Positions 8,782-18,240 of a stretch of DNA of 64,000 bases are shown here, one piece after another. The notes under the pieces were generated by a model. The model worked only from the letters and a program-made list of their open reading frames with translations, ran no database searches and had not been told where the DNA came from. This DNA comes from Winogradskyella schleiferi. Its GTDB lineage: Bacteria; Bacteroidota; Bacteroidia; Flavobacteriales; Flavobacteriaceae. The position numbers were made by a program, and so were the translations under genes. The stretch's first letter is position 1, and the number at the start of each line of letters is the position of its first letter. The stretch lies in NCBI RefSeq assembly GCF_013394655.1, contig NZ_CP053351.1:1178001-1242000 (forward strand). Reading direction: 5' to 3'.

Positions 8782-9345
8782 CTAAAAGCGATATCCAATC
8801 CGTAAATGAAGGTTAAGTGCTATGCCATCATCAAAAGTATTAAGGACGTTGTCTTCATTGAAATAATGAATATACCCAATACCAATACCAGTTTCATAAT
8901 TAAAATGGTTACCAATATTACGACGAATTCACCAAGTAGGAATAATGGTAAGGTCACTAATAAAACTCAAATTATCTTCTATAGAACCAATAACTAAATC
9001 TGGATGATACGTGGTTTTGATGGAAATAAAATTTCCGCTATTCCCATCTATTCGTCGCGATTTTCTAACTCTCTTTTTAAGATTATAATACCATCGTGGT
9101 TCTAGTGAAATTGCAGGAATAAAAAGAAAAAATGAACCATCTTCAAAATTCTCACTAAAAAGACCAGCGTCTAAACCTAGTTCACTCCGCAGAGCAATTG
9201 AGTTGGATAGTTTAGTTTCGTTGTGCGCCCAAATTCCTAAAATTCCAGTTTGCAATCCAAATGTTGATTTTTCTACACTAGCATCTTGAGCTAATGTTGC
9301 TAAAGTTGAAGCACCAAATAGTAATGCCAAAAAGATGTTTTTCAC
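8782..9345 (-). pseudogene. Outer-membrane barrel-like protein with in-frame TGA
   Basis: The gene starts at 9345 with a signal peptide (MKNIFLALLFGASTLATLAQ) and reads 138 codons to a TGA at 8929-8931. The same frame continues without interruption for 48 more codons to a TAG at 8782. The continuation (IRRNIGNHFNYETGIGIGY, ending LHLRIGYRF) is clearly the rest of the protein: a final beta strand ending in Phe, as in outer-membrane barrels. The natural sequence around the stop is probably PTW-G-IRRNIG, so a single GGA to TGA change would explain it. The full form would be about 187 residues. Readthrough cannot be excluded, but a degrading gene is simpler. Confidence 0.82.
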
Positions 9346-9420
9346 TGATTGAGTTTTGATAAAATTTGAGGCAATAAATATATCAATAATTAGGATAATA
9401 GTGTAAGAATTGATTTATAA

Positions 9421-10122
9421 TTAATGACACTCCACAGCACTAGATGCCATTTCTACAATTGGAGCAGGAGAGAGGTAAGGAATCCCAAGACCCAAACCAC
9501 GAAGAATAAATAAGGCACCAATGATAACCACAAATACAGGAATCGCCTTTTGGATACGTTGCTTGATCGTACTGTTCAAGAATTTACCTAAGTAAATGGC
9601 TGAAGTCATTAATGGAATGGTGCCGAGTCCAAATAACACCATATATAGACTGCCTTCAAACAAGCTGCCAGTGGCTATGGAACCGAATACAGCCATATAG
9701 ACCAAGCCACACGGTAAAAAGCCATTTAGGAATCCAATAGTTAAAAAGGTGTCTGCGGTTTTCTTTTTCAAGGCTTTTCCCAATGCCGATTTTACTTTGG
9801 AAATAATCTTATAAAGTGGTTTTGAAAGGTTGTATTTGCCAATAGTTTTATGAGGCAAAAGCACTATAACAATCATTAAAATCCCAATAATAATAGAAAG
9901 TTGCTGTTGTATGCCAAAGAGGGAAAAACTTTTTCCCACCAGACCAAAAACCAACCCGATAATACTGTAAGCTAATAGACGACCAAAATGGTAAACACCT
10001 ATTTGGCTCACTTTTTTAAAAGAATTAGAACGATCTACAGGCAACATAAAAGCTATTGGGCCACACATGCCAACACAGTGCAAACTTCCCAATAAGCCTA
10101 ATATGAGAGCAGAAATTAACAT
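9421..10122 (-). CDS. TauE/SafE-like membrane protein of the cbb3 cluster
   Basis: A 233-residue polytopic membrane protein with about six helices. It starts with the signature MLISALILGLLGSLHCVGMCGP, and a second half contains GFLNGFLPCGLVYMAVFGS, as in the 'sulfite exporter TauE/SafE' (DsbD-like transmembrane) family that sits at the end of cbb3 oxidase operons. The paired Cys residues (HCVGMC and LPCG) may handle copper or thiols. It begins one base before the end of the FixH-like gene upstream, so it is the last gene of the cco operon. The role in oxidase maturation (metal supply) is inferred from position. Confidence 0.88.
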   Translation of the reverse strand: MLISALILGLLGSLHCVGMCGPIAFMLPVDRSNSFKKVSQIGVYHFGRLLAYSIIGLVFGLVGKSFSLFGIQQQLSIIIGILMIVIVLLPHKTIGKYNLSKPLYKIISKVKSALGKALKKKTADTFLTIGFLNGFLPCGLVYMAVFGSIATGSLFEGSLYMVLFGLGTIPLMTSAIYLGKFLNSTIKQRIQKAIPVFVVIIGALFILRGLGLGIPYLSPAPIVEMASSAVECH

Positions 10123-10569
10123 CTAATATGAGATTTCAGTTTTAAAGAGATAAGAATTAGTGTTATATTTCCAATCTACTTTAATGTTCCAGCGACCATC
10201 CAACAAGCGTTTGTCAGGTATGAGCAAATTATGGTTAGATAGTGAAATCGGAGTTTCAAAATCTAATTGCTTGTTAGATGGTCTGTATAGGAACACTTTT
10301 CCTTCAATATTTTTTATATCTAAATCTTCTGGAAACTGAATAACGATACCATCATTGGTCTTTTTCCATTTAATATTTGTTTTTAAGTTTTTGGCGTTTT
10401 CTTCATGGTCAATATCCGTTTGAAATTGAAGCTCTTGGCCATAATAATCTTCAACTACTAAATCATGGTCGTATTTCTTATCTGTACTCATACTAATGAC
10501 GAAGTACATGATAAACGAAATAAAACATACAAATGCAATTACGATTGCTGTTCCCCAATTTATTTTCAT
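10123..10569 (-). CDS. FixH/CcoH family oxidase assembly protein
   Basis: This 148-residue protein has one N-terminal transmembrane helix (residues about 5-25, IVIAFVCFISFIMYFVISM), then a periplasmic domain that begins SLH-like with YDHDLVVEDYYGQELQFQ, the diagnostic start of FixH (the Y-x-x-E/Q-I/L-x-x-Q pattern). FixH/CcoH stabilises cbb3 oxidase during assembly. It directly abuts the TauE/SafE-like gene and lies 146 bases downstream of ccoG, an interval that holds two small repeat hairpins. Confidence 0.88.
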   Translation of the reverse strand: MKINWGTAIVIAFVCFISFIMYFVISMSTDKKYDHDLVVEDYYGQELQFQTDIDHEENAKNLKTNIKWKKTNDGIVIQFPEDLDIKNIEGKVFLYRPSNKQLDFETPISLSNHNLLIPDKRLLDGRWNIKVDWKYNTNSYLFKTEISY

Positions 10570-10577
10570 CTCTCAAC

Positions 10578-10634
10578 TTCCTGCGAAAGCAGGAATCTCT
10601 GTTTTTATATCTGCAAGGTTCTGAAACCTTGCAG
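10578..10634. repeat. Two intergenic hairpins between ccoG and fixH
   Basis: Hairpin 1 is TTCCTGC-GAAA-GCAGGAA (10578-10595) and hairpin 2 is CTGCAAGGTT-CTGA-AACCTTGCAG (10611-10634). The second is followed on the plus strand by a T run (about 10643-10651). On the minus strand, the direction of transcription, no T run follows, so neither should terminate the operon. CCTGCGAAAGCAGG elements recur between genes in flavobacteria. Confidence 0.7.
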
Positions 10635-10715
10635 GATTATTATTTTTTTTTATTTTAACCTGCTAAGTCGGGACGAGTGAACTGCCTACTGAAGACTGAA
10701 CACTGCCAACTTTCT

Positions 10716-12140
10716 TTAATTAAAACTACGTGGTCCCATAAAGGTAACAGATGTTGTTTCAATTATTTCGCCATCACTGTAAAGGTCAATCATAACCTCA
10801 TTTTTATCGCCAGACAAATCACTCTGTTTCAATTCAATAAATAATGTGCCTTCGGCTATACCTTGGGATTCGACACTAAAGGTTTCTGACGTAGAAACTA
10901 CATTTATGGTGCCGTCCCATCCTCTGAGCTTAAATATGAGGTCATCGATATCCTTAGACGTTTTGTTCACTAATTTAAAGGTGTAAACATTACTAATAAT
11001 ACCGTCGTCCTTATGTTCATACAATTGTCCTGGTAAACGCAAAATACGAGCTTCAACATCGCTACGTAGTAACAACATACCAGCTAAGATACCAATCAAA
11101 ATGGTCAGTACAGCAATGTAACCTTTCATACGAGCCGTAATTTTGAACGGCTCTTTTTTCTCAATTTCATTTTCACTTGCAAAACGAATCAACCCTTTTG
11201 GAAGATTGATCTTTTCCATGATGTCGTTGCATTCATCTATACAGGCTGTACAGTTCACACATTCCAGTTGTGTTCCATTTCTTATATCAATACCAGTCGG
11301 ACATACATTAACACATTGCAAACAATCAATACAGTCGCCATAACCTAAGGCGTCACGATCTTCATTCTTTCTGAATTTTTTTCTGCCATTTTCAGCTTCT
11401 CCTCGTTTATGGTCGTAGGCTACGACAATAGACTTATTATCTAAAAGCACGCCTTGTAATCGACCGTAAGGACACGCTATTATACAAACTTGCTCTCTAA
11501 ACCAGGCAAATACAAAATAGAAAACTGCTGTAAAAATGAGTAACGGTATAAGCGTACCTGTATGCTCAAAAGGACCTTCAACAATATATTTAATAAGCTC
11601 ATCGCCTCCAATTAAGTAGGCCAAGAAAACATTGGCAATTATGAAAGAAATAACCAAAAATATAAACCATTTTAGGACACGCTTTCTAATTTTTTCTGCA
11701 TCCCATTTTTGACGAGCCAGACGCATTTGTTTATTTCTATCGCCATCAATCCAATATTCAATACGTCTAAAAACCATTTCCATGAATATGGTCTGAGGGC
11801 AAATCCAGCCACAAAAAACACGACCAAATCCTACGGTGAAAAGTGTTATAAAAATAACACCTATCAACATTGAAATCACAAACAGATAGAAATCTTGAGG
11901 CCAAAATGGAAAACCAAAAATGTTGAAACGCCTTTCTAGTATATTAAATAATAGAAACTGATTACCATTGATTTTTATGAAAGGTGCTGCCAGCAAAAAT
12001 GCTAATAAAAAGTAGCTAACTAGTTTTCGCTTATCATATAAGGGTCCAGATGGTTTTTTAGGAAATACCCATTTACGTTTACCTTCTTCATCGATGGTGC
12101 CAATAGAATCCCTAAAAACTTCATTTTCTGGCGTTTCCAT
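10716..12140 (-). CDS. ccoG: Cytochrome c oxidase accessory protein CcoG (RdxA/FixG)
   Basis: A 474-residue membrane iron-sulfur protein needed for cbb3 oxidase maturation; in other bacteria it reduces Cu(II) for delivery to the binuclear centre. After a 35-residue leader come about five membrane helices. The conserved FCGWICPQTIFMEMVFRRIE and CIIACPYGRLQGVLLD segments carry Cys pairs. Two 4Fe-4S ferredoxin motifs lie near residues 265-305 (CIDCLQCVNVCPTGIDI and ECVNCTACIDECN). A periplasmic Ig-like domain closes the protein. It starts 12 bases after ccoP, inside the operon. Confidence 0.96.
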   Translation of the reverse strand: METPENEVFRDSIGTIDEEGKRKWVFPKKPSGPLYDKRKLVSYFLLAFLLAAPFIKINGNQFLLFNILERRFNIFGFPFWPQDFYLFVISMLIGVIFITLFTVGFGRVFCGWICPQTIFMEMVFRRIEYWIDGDRNKQMRLARQKWDAEKIRKRVLKWFIFLVISFIIANVFLAYLIGGDELIKYIVEGPFEHTGTLIPLLIFTAVFYFVFAWFREQVCIIACPYGRLQGVLLDNKSIVVAYDHKRGEAENGRKKFRKNEDRDALGYGDCIDCLQCVNVCPTGIDIRNGTQLECVNCTACIDECNDIMEKINLPKGLIRFASENEIEKKEPFKITARMKGYIAVLTILIGILAGMLLLRSDVEARILRLPGQLYEHKDDGIISNVYTFKLVNKTSKDIDDLIFKLRGWDGTINVVSTSETFSVESQGIAEGTLFIELKQSDLSGDKNEVMIDLYSDGEIIETTSVTFMGPRSFN

Positions 12141-12152
12141 TTATTTGTTTAT

Positions 12153-13127
12153 TTAAAAATCTATTGATTTTACTAAGGAATCAGAAACGTTGTCTTCAAT
12201 TTTAATATCCACATCATGTACTGCTTCACCTGTATCCATGTCTTTTAAGGTCGCATCAATCCAAATATCGCCTTCTGGATCTTTAGGATTAGCAGCTGTT
12301 GTACCTTGAAATTTTAGTACATAGCTTGCAACCTGAGCCATTTCTAAAGGTTTAAGACTTTGTTTCCAAGCAACCATACCTTTACCATCTCGTCCACCTT
12401 CTGAAATCGTTTTGAAAACATTTTTAATGCCACCACCCAAAATCCAATTTTCATCGGTGAGATTTGGTCCAATACCTCCACCACCATCAGCCATATGGCA
12501 AGCGACACAGTTAGTTTCAAAAATGATCTTACCAGCATTTAAATCTGCAGACTCCGTTAATATCTCAACAGTATTAAAATCCACTAAACCTTTAGCAGTT
12601 TTTTTGTACTCTTCAATGGCTCTATTGGCTTCAGCATATTCAATTTCATATTCCACAAATTGATCGTCGGCATTAAAAACATGATATCGTAACATATAAA
12701 CAACTGCAAAAACAATGGATATGTAGAAGGAGTAAATCCACCATGGTGGTAAATTATTATCCAATTCCCTAATACCATCGTAATTGTGGTCCAATATAAT
12801 TTCTCCTTCTTCTTCTACTGGTTTTGAGCCTAAAAGTTTGTTATAAGTTCTATTTATCCAACGTATAAACTTTGGTGATTCAGCTCGTTTTAGATCATAT
12901 CTAATTTTAGCTTCTTCATCTAAACTCTGATAGAGAATATTATCCATTGAATTCACAATACCCTCTATAGCGATTAGTACTAATAATACCAATAATAGAA
13001 AAAGTAGTATAATAGGTTGTTCCATAAATGCAGGTTTGTCTCCTGAATCTACGAAGTACTCTATAAATCCTGCAATGGCTAAAAAGATGACAGGAACTCT
13101 TATGTATGATGGAATTAAATGTCTCAT
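12153..13127 (-). CDS. ccoP: cbb3-type oxidase subunit III (CcoP), monoheme form
   Basis: CcoP passes electrons from donor cytochromes to the CcoO/CcoN core. Two membrane segments are visible (residues about 9-60 and 125-150), the second with PPWWIYSFYISIVFAVVYM, the CcoP anchor. One cytochrome c domain follows with CVACH (Cys207, Cys210, His211) and an axial Met in GKGMVAWK. Proteobacterial CcoP has two such hemes; this 324-residue protein has only one CxxCH. The last 40 residues form a short extra tail ending DNVSDSLVKSIDF. It overlaps the CcoQ-like gene by 4 bases and is followed after 12 bases by ccoG. Confidence 0.95.
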   Translation of the reverse strand: MRHLIPSYIRVPVIFLAIAGFIEYFVDSGDKPAFMEQPIILLFLLLVLLVLIAIEGIVNSMDNILYQSLDEEAKIRYDLKRAESPKFIRWINRTYNKLLGSKPVEEEGEIILDHNYDGIRELDNNLPPWWIYSFYISIVFAVVYMLRYHVFNADDQFVEYEIEYAEANRAIEEYKKTAKGLVDFNTVEILTESADLNAGKIIFETNCVACHMADGGGGIGPNLTDENWILGGGIKNVFKTISEGGRDGKGMVAWKQSLKPLEMAQVASYVLKFQGTTAANPKDPEGDIWIDATLKDMDTGEAVHDVDIKIEDNVSDSLVKSIDF

Positions 13128-13309
13128 ATTTCGGTTTCGTTTTGGTTGTCTAATGGTATATTGCTAACAGTGGTTATATAATCTTTTTTAGCTGTGATTA
13201 CCCAATAAAATAATACAACAAAAAAGAAGAAGAATATTAGTAGTGATATCATTGGGTAAATTTCTATTCCTGTGATACTCTCTAAATGGCCTTTTATAAA
13301 TTTGAACAT
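13124..13309 (-). CDS. ccoQ: Small cbb3 oxidase subunit, CcoQ-like
   Basis: A 61-residue protein with a single membrane helix (residues about 20-41, MISLLIFFFFFVVLFYWVIT) followed by a short polar tail. Size, topology and location between ccoNO and ccoP match CcoQ, the small subunit that stabilises the CcoP interaction. The start lies 5 bases after ccoNO ends and its stop overlaps the ccoP start by 4 bases. Sequence similarity in such short proteins is weak, so the name rests mainly on position. Confidence 0.85.
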   Translation of the reverse strand: MFKFIKGHLESITGIEIYPMISLLIFFFFFVVLFYWVITAKKDYITTVSNIPLDNQNETEI

Positions 13310-13314
13310 GATAA

Positions 13315-15516
13315 TTAGTTTTGAGCAGTTTCTTCAATAATATCCTTAACTTTAATATCGGTTCCAAGACGCTGTAAATAAGCGATCAAGGCAACTATTT
13401 CCCTGTTTCGCATTTCTACGAACCCTTCACCAGAAGCGGCTTTATCCGCTTCATAAGAGGCTACAAAATCTGGATCACCATAAAGGTTTTTCTCAATTTG
13501 TGTGCCTTGCTCTAACATGGAAGTTTGCGCATTTGCAATATCTTCTTCTGTATATGGAACACCTAGCGTTACCATAGTTTCCATTTTCTTTTCTGTCAAG
13601 GACTTATCCAGTTTTGCACCTTCACCGACAATAAGCCATTTATACGATGGCATAATAGAACCAGTAGATGTGGTCTGAGGATCATACATGTGATTAAAAT
13701 GCCAGTTATCTGAGTATTTTCCACCAACACGATGTAAATCTGGTCCTGTACGCTTACTTCCCCAAAGGAAAGGATGATCATAAACATATTCACCTGCCTT
13801 AGAGTATTCTCCATAGCGTTCTACCTCAGATCTAAATGGACGTACCATTTGAGAATGACACCCAACACAACCTTCTCTAATGTACAAATCTCTTCCTTCA
13901 AGTTCTAAAGGCGTATAAGGTTTCACACTGCTAATAGTTGGGATGTTTGATTTTACAACAATCGTTGGTACAATTTGAACAATACCACCAATCAGAATTG
14001 CTATAGTTGCATATATGGTTAAAAGTACAGGTTTACGTTCTAACCAAGTGTGCCAGCCTTCTCCTGCAATACGGCCTTTTGATACACGCTTTAAGGCAGG
14101 AGCTTCTGCTAACTCGTCAGTAACTTTATGGTCAGATTTTACAACAGTCATGATAACGTTGTAAACTAAGACTAACATACCTGTAATATAAAGTGTACCA
14201 CCAATAGCACGCATCCAATACATAGGCATAATTTCGGTTACGGTTTCTAAAAAGTTACCATAAACTAAAGTACCATCTGGATTAAATTGTTTCCACATAC
14301 TAGCTTGTGCAAAACCGGCAACATACATTGGTAGAGCATACAACATAATTCCTAATGTACCAATCCAGAAATGGACATTAGCCAAACCTATAGAATAGAG
14401 CCTAGTTTTAAATAATTTTGGAATAAGATAATATACCATACCAAAAGTTAGGAAACCGTTCCAAGCTAAAGCGCCTACGTGAACGTGAGCAATAATCCAA
14501 TCCGTATAATGCGCAATGGCATTAACATTTTTTAGGGATAACATTGGACCTTCAAAGGTTGCCATACCATAACCTGTAATGGCTACCACCATAAATTTTA
14601 AAACAGGATCAGTTCGTACTTTGTCCCATGCGCCTCGCAAGGTTAATAATCCGTTGATCATTCCACCCCAAGAAGGCATTAATAACATCACTGAGAATGC
14701 GACACCCAAATGCTGCGCCCATTCTGGTAAAGCTGTATATAATAAATGGTGAGGACCAGCCCAAATGTATATAAAGATCAACGACCAAAAGTGAACAATT
14801 GAAAGTCTATAAGAATAAACAGGTCTATTTGCTGCTTTAGGTACAAAATAATACATCAACCCTAAGAATGGTGTTGTTAAGAAAAATGCAACCGCATTGT
14901 GTCCATACCACCATTGTACTAAGGCATCTTGAACACCAGCATAAACAGAATAACTTTTTAATCCGCTTACAGGTAATTCTAGACTATTAAAGATATGAAG
15001 CACTGCAACCGTAACAAAAGTAGCCAGATAAAACCAAATTGCAACATATAAGTGACGTTGACGACGTTTTAAGATTGTTGCAATCATATTTACACCAAAA
15101 GCCACCCAAACTAAAGCAATGGCGATATCAAAAGGCCATTCTAGTTCAGCATATTCTTTTGAGGTTGTATAACCAAGCGGTAATGTAATTGCAGCGCCAA
15201 CAATGATAAGTTGCCATGCCCAAAAATTAAAATTACTTAATAAATCACTAAACATTCTAGCTTTTAGCAATCGTTGTAGTGAGTAATAAACACCTGCAAA
15301 AATAGCATTACCTACAAAGGCAAAAATAACTGCGTTTGTATGTAATGGTCTTAAACGACCAAAACTAAGCCAAGAAACACCATCAGTTAGATTTGGGAAT
15401 AAAAACATGAAGGCCAAAATTAGACCTACTAGCATCCCAACAACTCCCCAGAGAATGGTAGCGTAAAGGAATTTTTTAACGATTTTATTATCGTAATAGA
15501 ATTGTTGCATTTCCAT
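13315..15516 (-). CDS. ccoN: Fused cbb3 oxidase subunits I and II (CcoN-CcoO)
   Basis: This 733-residue protein joins the catalytic subunit and the heme-c subunit. Residues about 10-465 are the 12-helix heme-copper oxidase CcoN, with His ligands in [33 protein letters not shown] and [17 protein letters not shown] linker and one helix (about 493-510) lead to CcoO, residues 520-733, with the heme c site EGCVGCH (Cys550, Cys553, His554). It reduces oxygen to water with high affinity and pumps protons. The fusion is common in Bacteroidota. A second in-frame Met (15510) is an equally possible start. It lies 10 bases after ccoS. Confidence 0.97.
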   Translation of the reverse strand: MEMQQFYYDNKIVKKFLYATILWGVVGMLVGLILAFMFLFPNLTDGVSWLSFGRLRPLHTNAVIFAFVGNAIFAGVYYSLQRLLKARMFSDLLSNFNFWAWQLIIVGAAITLPLGYTTSKEYAELEWPFDIAIALVWVAFGVNMIATILKRRQRHLYVAIWFYLATFVTVAVLHIFNSLELPVSGLKSYSVYAGVQDALVQWWYGHNAVAFFLTTPFLGLMYYFVPKAANRPVYSYRLSIVHFWSLIFIYIWAGPHHLLYTALPEWAQHLGVAFSVMLLMPSWGGMINGLLTLRGAWDKVRTDPVLKFMVVAITGYGMATFEGPMLSLKNVNAIAHYTDWIIAHVHVGALAWNGFLTFGMVYYLIPKLFKTRLYSIGLANVHFWIGTLGIMLYALPMYVAGFAQASMWKQFNPDGTLVYGNFLETVTEIMPMYWMRAIGGTLYITGMLVLVYNVIMTVVKSDHKVTDELAEAPALKRVSKGRIAGEGWHTWLERKPVLLTIYATIAILIGGIVQIVPTIVVKSNIPTISSVKPYTPLELEGRDLYIREGCVGCHSQMVRPFRSEVERYGEYSKAGEYVYDHPFLWGSKRTGPDLHRVGGKYSDNWHFNHMYDPQTTSTGSIMPSYKWLIVGEGAKLDKSLTEKKMETMVTLGVPYTEEDIANAQTSMLEQGTQIEKNLYGDPDFVASYEADKAASGEGFVEMRNREIVALIAYLQRLGTDIKVKDIIEETAQN

Positions 15517-15526
15517 ATTAAAAAAA

Positions 15527-15712
15527 TTAGTCAGTTTTTGTTTGTTTAGTTGTATTGGTTTGTTCTTTTACAAGTTCGTCTTCAAAAAGCATACGTACCG
15601 ATGGTGTATAATCGTCATCGTACTGACCAGACCTAACAGCCATTATAAAAATGACAAAGAAAGTCACGCCAACAACAACGCTTACCGTTAATAAAATATA
15701 AATAACACTCAT
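15527..15712 (-). CDS. ccoS: cbb3 oxidase maturation protein CcoS
   Basis: A 61-residue protein with one N-terminal helix (residues about 3-26) and the short motif RSGQYDD, matching the CcoS pattern of a helix followed by (S/R)GQ(Y/F)DD. CcoS is required to insert heme and copper into CcoN. It is the first gene of the ccoS-ccoNO-ccoQ-ccoP-ccoG-fixH unit and has its own FNR-type promoter in the 73-bp gap behind ccoI. Confidence 0.93.
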   Translation of the reverse strand: MSVIYILLTVSVVVGVTFFVIFIMAVRSGQYDDDYTPSVRMLFEDELVKEQTNTTKQTKTD

Positions 15713-15731
15713 ACCTACTGAAGTTATGGGT

Positions 15732-15739
15732 CAAAAATA
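15732..15739 (-). promoter_or_regulatory. ccoS operon -7 promoter box
   Basis: On the minus strand the sequence is TATTTTTG, a match to TAnnTTTG. It lies 19 bases before the ccoS start codon and exactly 33 bp from the centre of the palindrome at 15762-15775. Confidence 0.72.
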
Positions 15740-15761
15740 ATATTGAACCCAGTTTTAAAAC

Positions 15762-15775
15762 ATGACTTTTATCAT
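15762..15775. promoter_or_regulatory. FNR-type operator of the ccoS-ccoNOQP-ccoG operon
   Basis: ATGACTTTTATCAT, extended to a 7-bp perfect arm on each side (AACATGA and TCATGTT, 15759-15778). The centre at 15768.5 is about -40 from the predicted start of the minus-strand transcript. Same form and spacing as the hemN and ccoI sites. Confidence 0.78.
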
Positions 15776-15785
15776 GTTGATTAAT

Positions 15786-18161
15786 TTATTTTAGTTTCCG
15801 TCCCAAAAGGTTAGTTGCAATCGTCGTAAACACTACAATACTAATAGAACTTAATGGCATTAAAATTGCCGCGACTACAGGTTCTAACTGACCTGTTACA
15901 GCAAAATATAATCCAATAATATTATAAAAAAATGACAGCACAAAGCTCCATTTAATGATTTTTATAGCCGATTTTGAGGCTTTAATAAATTGATAAAGCT
16001 GTTTGAATTTTGAGGCATCCAAAATACCGTCACAAGCAGGCGAGAAGACATTTACATCTTCAGAAATGGCAATTCCAACATTACTTTGAGCTAAAGCTCC
16101 GGCATCGTTTAAGCCGTCTCCAATCATCAATACTTTTGCGCCTTCAGATTGGTGATATTTTATGAATTCTAATTTATCTTCTGGTTTTTGGTTGAAAATC
16201 AGTTTCGTTTTGGCTGGAAGTAGTTTTGTTAAATTTTCACGTTCACCTTCGTTATCTCCAGAAAGAATCACCAAATCAAAATGTTTTTTCAATTGATTGA
16301 ATAATTTTGAAACCCCCTTTCTATAACTATTGTAAAAGGTATATTTTCCTTTGTAGATGTTATTGCTACTTATATGAACTGTAGTGTTTAAAACTGAACT
16401 TTCTAGTGTACTCCCAACAAAATTGGCAGAACCAATCTTCATATTTATAGCGTCGTGTTTAGCTTCAATACCTTTACCTATGTGTTCTTCGAAAGCATCT
16501 AGTGTAATAATATTGTTTTCCTGTAAAATGTTATATAATGTTCTACTTAAAGGATGATTAGAACCACGAAGGGAGTTTTTTAAAACCAAACTTTCAGAAT
16601 CCGACAATATAGCGCCATCGTATTCCGCATGACTCTGTTTATTGGAAGTAATCGTTCCTGTTTTATCAAAAATAACGGTGTTTATTTGTGCCAGTTGTTC
16701 TATAACGCTAGCATTTTTTACATAGAATTTTAACTTTCCGAAAATGCGCAATAAATTCCCAAATGTAAACGGAGCTGATAAAGCAATGGCGCAAGGGCAA
16801 GCAATAATTAGTACAGCTGTAAATACATTCATAGCCTTGCTAGCATCTACAAATAGCCAGAATGAAGTAGCAATTAGAGAAATAGTTAAAATAGCAATAG
16901 TGAAATGTTTACTAATGGTATTGGTAATCGTCGTAAAACCATCTTCTTTGTTTTTACTGAAAACATCGTTGCTCCACAATTGGGTAAGGTAGCTCTGTTC
17001 AACAGACTTTAAGGCTTCCATCTCAATAACGCCATTGGTCTGTTTTCCACCAGCAAATAATTTATCGCCTGATGCTTTTGAAACGGTTTGCGATTCTCCA
17101 GTAACAAAACTGTAGTCTATTTTTGCTTTTCCGTTAATTAAAATACCATCAACAGGAATTAACTCTTCATTTCTGATTAAAATCCGGTCTCCTTTTTCAA
17201 TATCATAAACCTGAATCGTTTCTTCATTACCTTCCTTATTTATTTTGGTGATGGCAATAGGGAAATAAGACTTATAATCGCGCTCAAAGGATAAGAACTG
17301 ATATGTTTTTTGCTGAAAGAATTTACCAACCAAAAGAAAGAAAATCAATCCGGCGAGACTATCGAAAAATCCCGAACCTAAATCGAACATAATTTCAATC
17401 GTACTTCTTATAAACAAGACAGAAACGCCTAAAGCAATGGGAACGTCAATATTTAAAATCATTGCTTTTAAACCTTTGTAAGCAGAAATAAAATAATCTT
17501 GTGCAGCATAAAAAACAATAGGCAAGGACAGGGCAAACATTAACCAGCGAAATAATGGTTTGTATTGTTCCAGCCAATATTCATTAACCTCAAAATACTC
17601 GGGAAAAGACAAAAACATAATATTACCAAATCCAAAAGCAGCAACACCAAGTTTGTAAATTAAGGTTCTGTTGATATGCTTTTCTCCAGAGTTAAAATCA
17701 TCCAAGCTTATATACGGTTCGTAACCAATGGAACTTAGTAATAATACGACGGCTTTTAAATTGGTTTTTGTAGAATCGTAGGTGACTCGAACAGTTTTCT
17801 TACCAAAATTAACTTGCGAATCTGAAATATTTGGATTGAGTTTGTTGAGGTTTTCAAGAATCCAAATACAAGAACTGCAATGAATATGAGGAATGTAAAG
17901 CGTCGTAATTTCTATAGTATCGCTTCTAAATTCCGTTAACTTTTCAATGATATTTTCCTGCGATAAAAAGTCGTATTTACCTTCAATTTCCTTGGGTATT
18001 GCACCAGGTGAATTTTGCAAATCATAATAACAGGTTAAGTCGTTCTCGTTAAATATTTCGAAAACGGTCTTACAGCCATTACAACAAAATGATTTGTCTT
18101 GAAATGTAATTGGATGATTTCCACAATCATCACCACAGTGAAAACAAGTGTTGTTTCCCAT
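15786..18161 (-). CDS. ccoI: Copper-translocating P1B ATPase CcoI
   Basis: CcoI pumps copper across the inner membrane for assembly of the cbb3 binuclear centre. An N-terminal Cys-rich metal domain (CFHCGDDCGN, then CCNGCKTVFE) precedes an HMA domain with CSSCIWILENL. About eight membrane helices follow, with the metal-selective ACPCAIALSAPF, the phosphorylated Asp in DKTGTITSN, and the hinge GDGLNDAGALAQ. All P-type catalytic motifs are intact. The ATG at 18176 adds five residues, but it would leave only about 7 bases of leader behind the predicted promoter, so I prefer 18161 (MGNNTCFHC). The gene lies 73 bp before ccoS and diverges from the Crp/Fnr gene. Confidence 0.95.
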   Translation of the reverse strand: MGNNTCFHCGDDCGNHPITFQDKSFCCNGCKTVFEIFNENDLTCYYDLQNSPGAIPKEIEGKYDFLSQENIIEKLTEFRSDTIEITTLYIPHIHCSSCIWILENLNKLNPNISDSQVNFGKKTVRVTYDSTKTNLKAVVLLLSSIGYEPYISLDDFNSGEKHINRTLIYKLGVAAFGFGNIMFLSFPEYFEVNEYWLEQYKPLFRWLMFALSLPIVFYAAQDYFISAYKGLKAMILNIDVPIALGVSVLFIRSTIEIMFDLGSGFFDSLAGLIFFLLVGKFFQQKTYQFLSFERDYKSYFPIAITKINKEGNEETIQVYDIEKGDRILIRNEELIPVDGILINGKAKIDYSFVTGESQTVSKASGDKLFAGGKQTNGVIEMEALKSVEQSYLTQLWSNDVFSKNKEDGFTTITNTISKHFTIAILTISLIATSFWLFVDASKAMNVFTAVLIIACPCAIALSAPFTFGNLLRIFGKLKFYVKNASVIEQLAQINTVIFDKTGTITSNKQSHAEYDGAILSDSESLVLKNSLRGSNHPLSRTLYNILQENNIITLDAFEEHIGKGIEAKHDAINMKIGSANFVGSTLESSVLNTTVHISSNNIYKGKYTFYNSYRKGVSKLFNQLKKHFDLVILSGDNEGERENLTKLLPAKTKLIFNQKPEDKLEFIKYHQSEGAKVLMIGDGLNDAGALAQSNVGIAISEDVNVFSPACDGILDASKFKQLYQFIKASKSAIKIIKWSFVLSFFYNIIGLYFAVTGQLEPVVAAILMPLSSISIVVFTTIATNLLGRKLK

Positions 18162-18188
18162 TATTAATTTGCTCATTTATACCTGTAG

Positions 18189-18196
18189 CAAAAGTC
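18189..18196 (-). promoter_or_regulatory. ccoI -7 promoter box
   Basis: On the minus strand the sequence is GACTTTTG, five of six fixed positions of TAnnTTTG. It lies 33 bp from the palindrome at 18219-18232, the same spacing as at hemN and ccoS. Confidence 0.6.
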
Positions 18197-18218
18197 ACAA
18201 AACTTGTACATTTAAAAT

Positions 18219-18232
18219 ATGATATTTGTCAT
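18219..18232. promoter_or_regulatory. FNR-type operator between ccoI and the Crp/Fnr gene
   Basis: ATGATATTTGTCAT, centred at 18225.5, in the divergent intergenic region. Towards ccoI it stands at an activating distance. Towards the regulator gene it lies only 19 bp from the -7 box, a position more typical of repression, so autorepression is possible. Confidence 0.72.
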
Positions 18233-18240
18233 GTTTTGAT

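Noticed and set aside
8929..8931. TGA read as selenocysteine
   Set aside because: The position most likely held Gly, no Sec-type motif or SECIS-like hairpin is evident, and no selenocysteine genes are in the window.
8806..8997. A 63-codon plus-strand frame over the barrel gene end
   Set aside because: It overlaps the better supported minus-strand continuation of the broken barrel gene and has low-complexity content.
10611..10651. Terminator between ccoG and fixH
   Set aside because: The T run follows the stem only on the plus strand, opposite to the direction of the operon.
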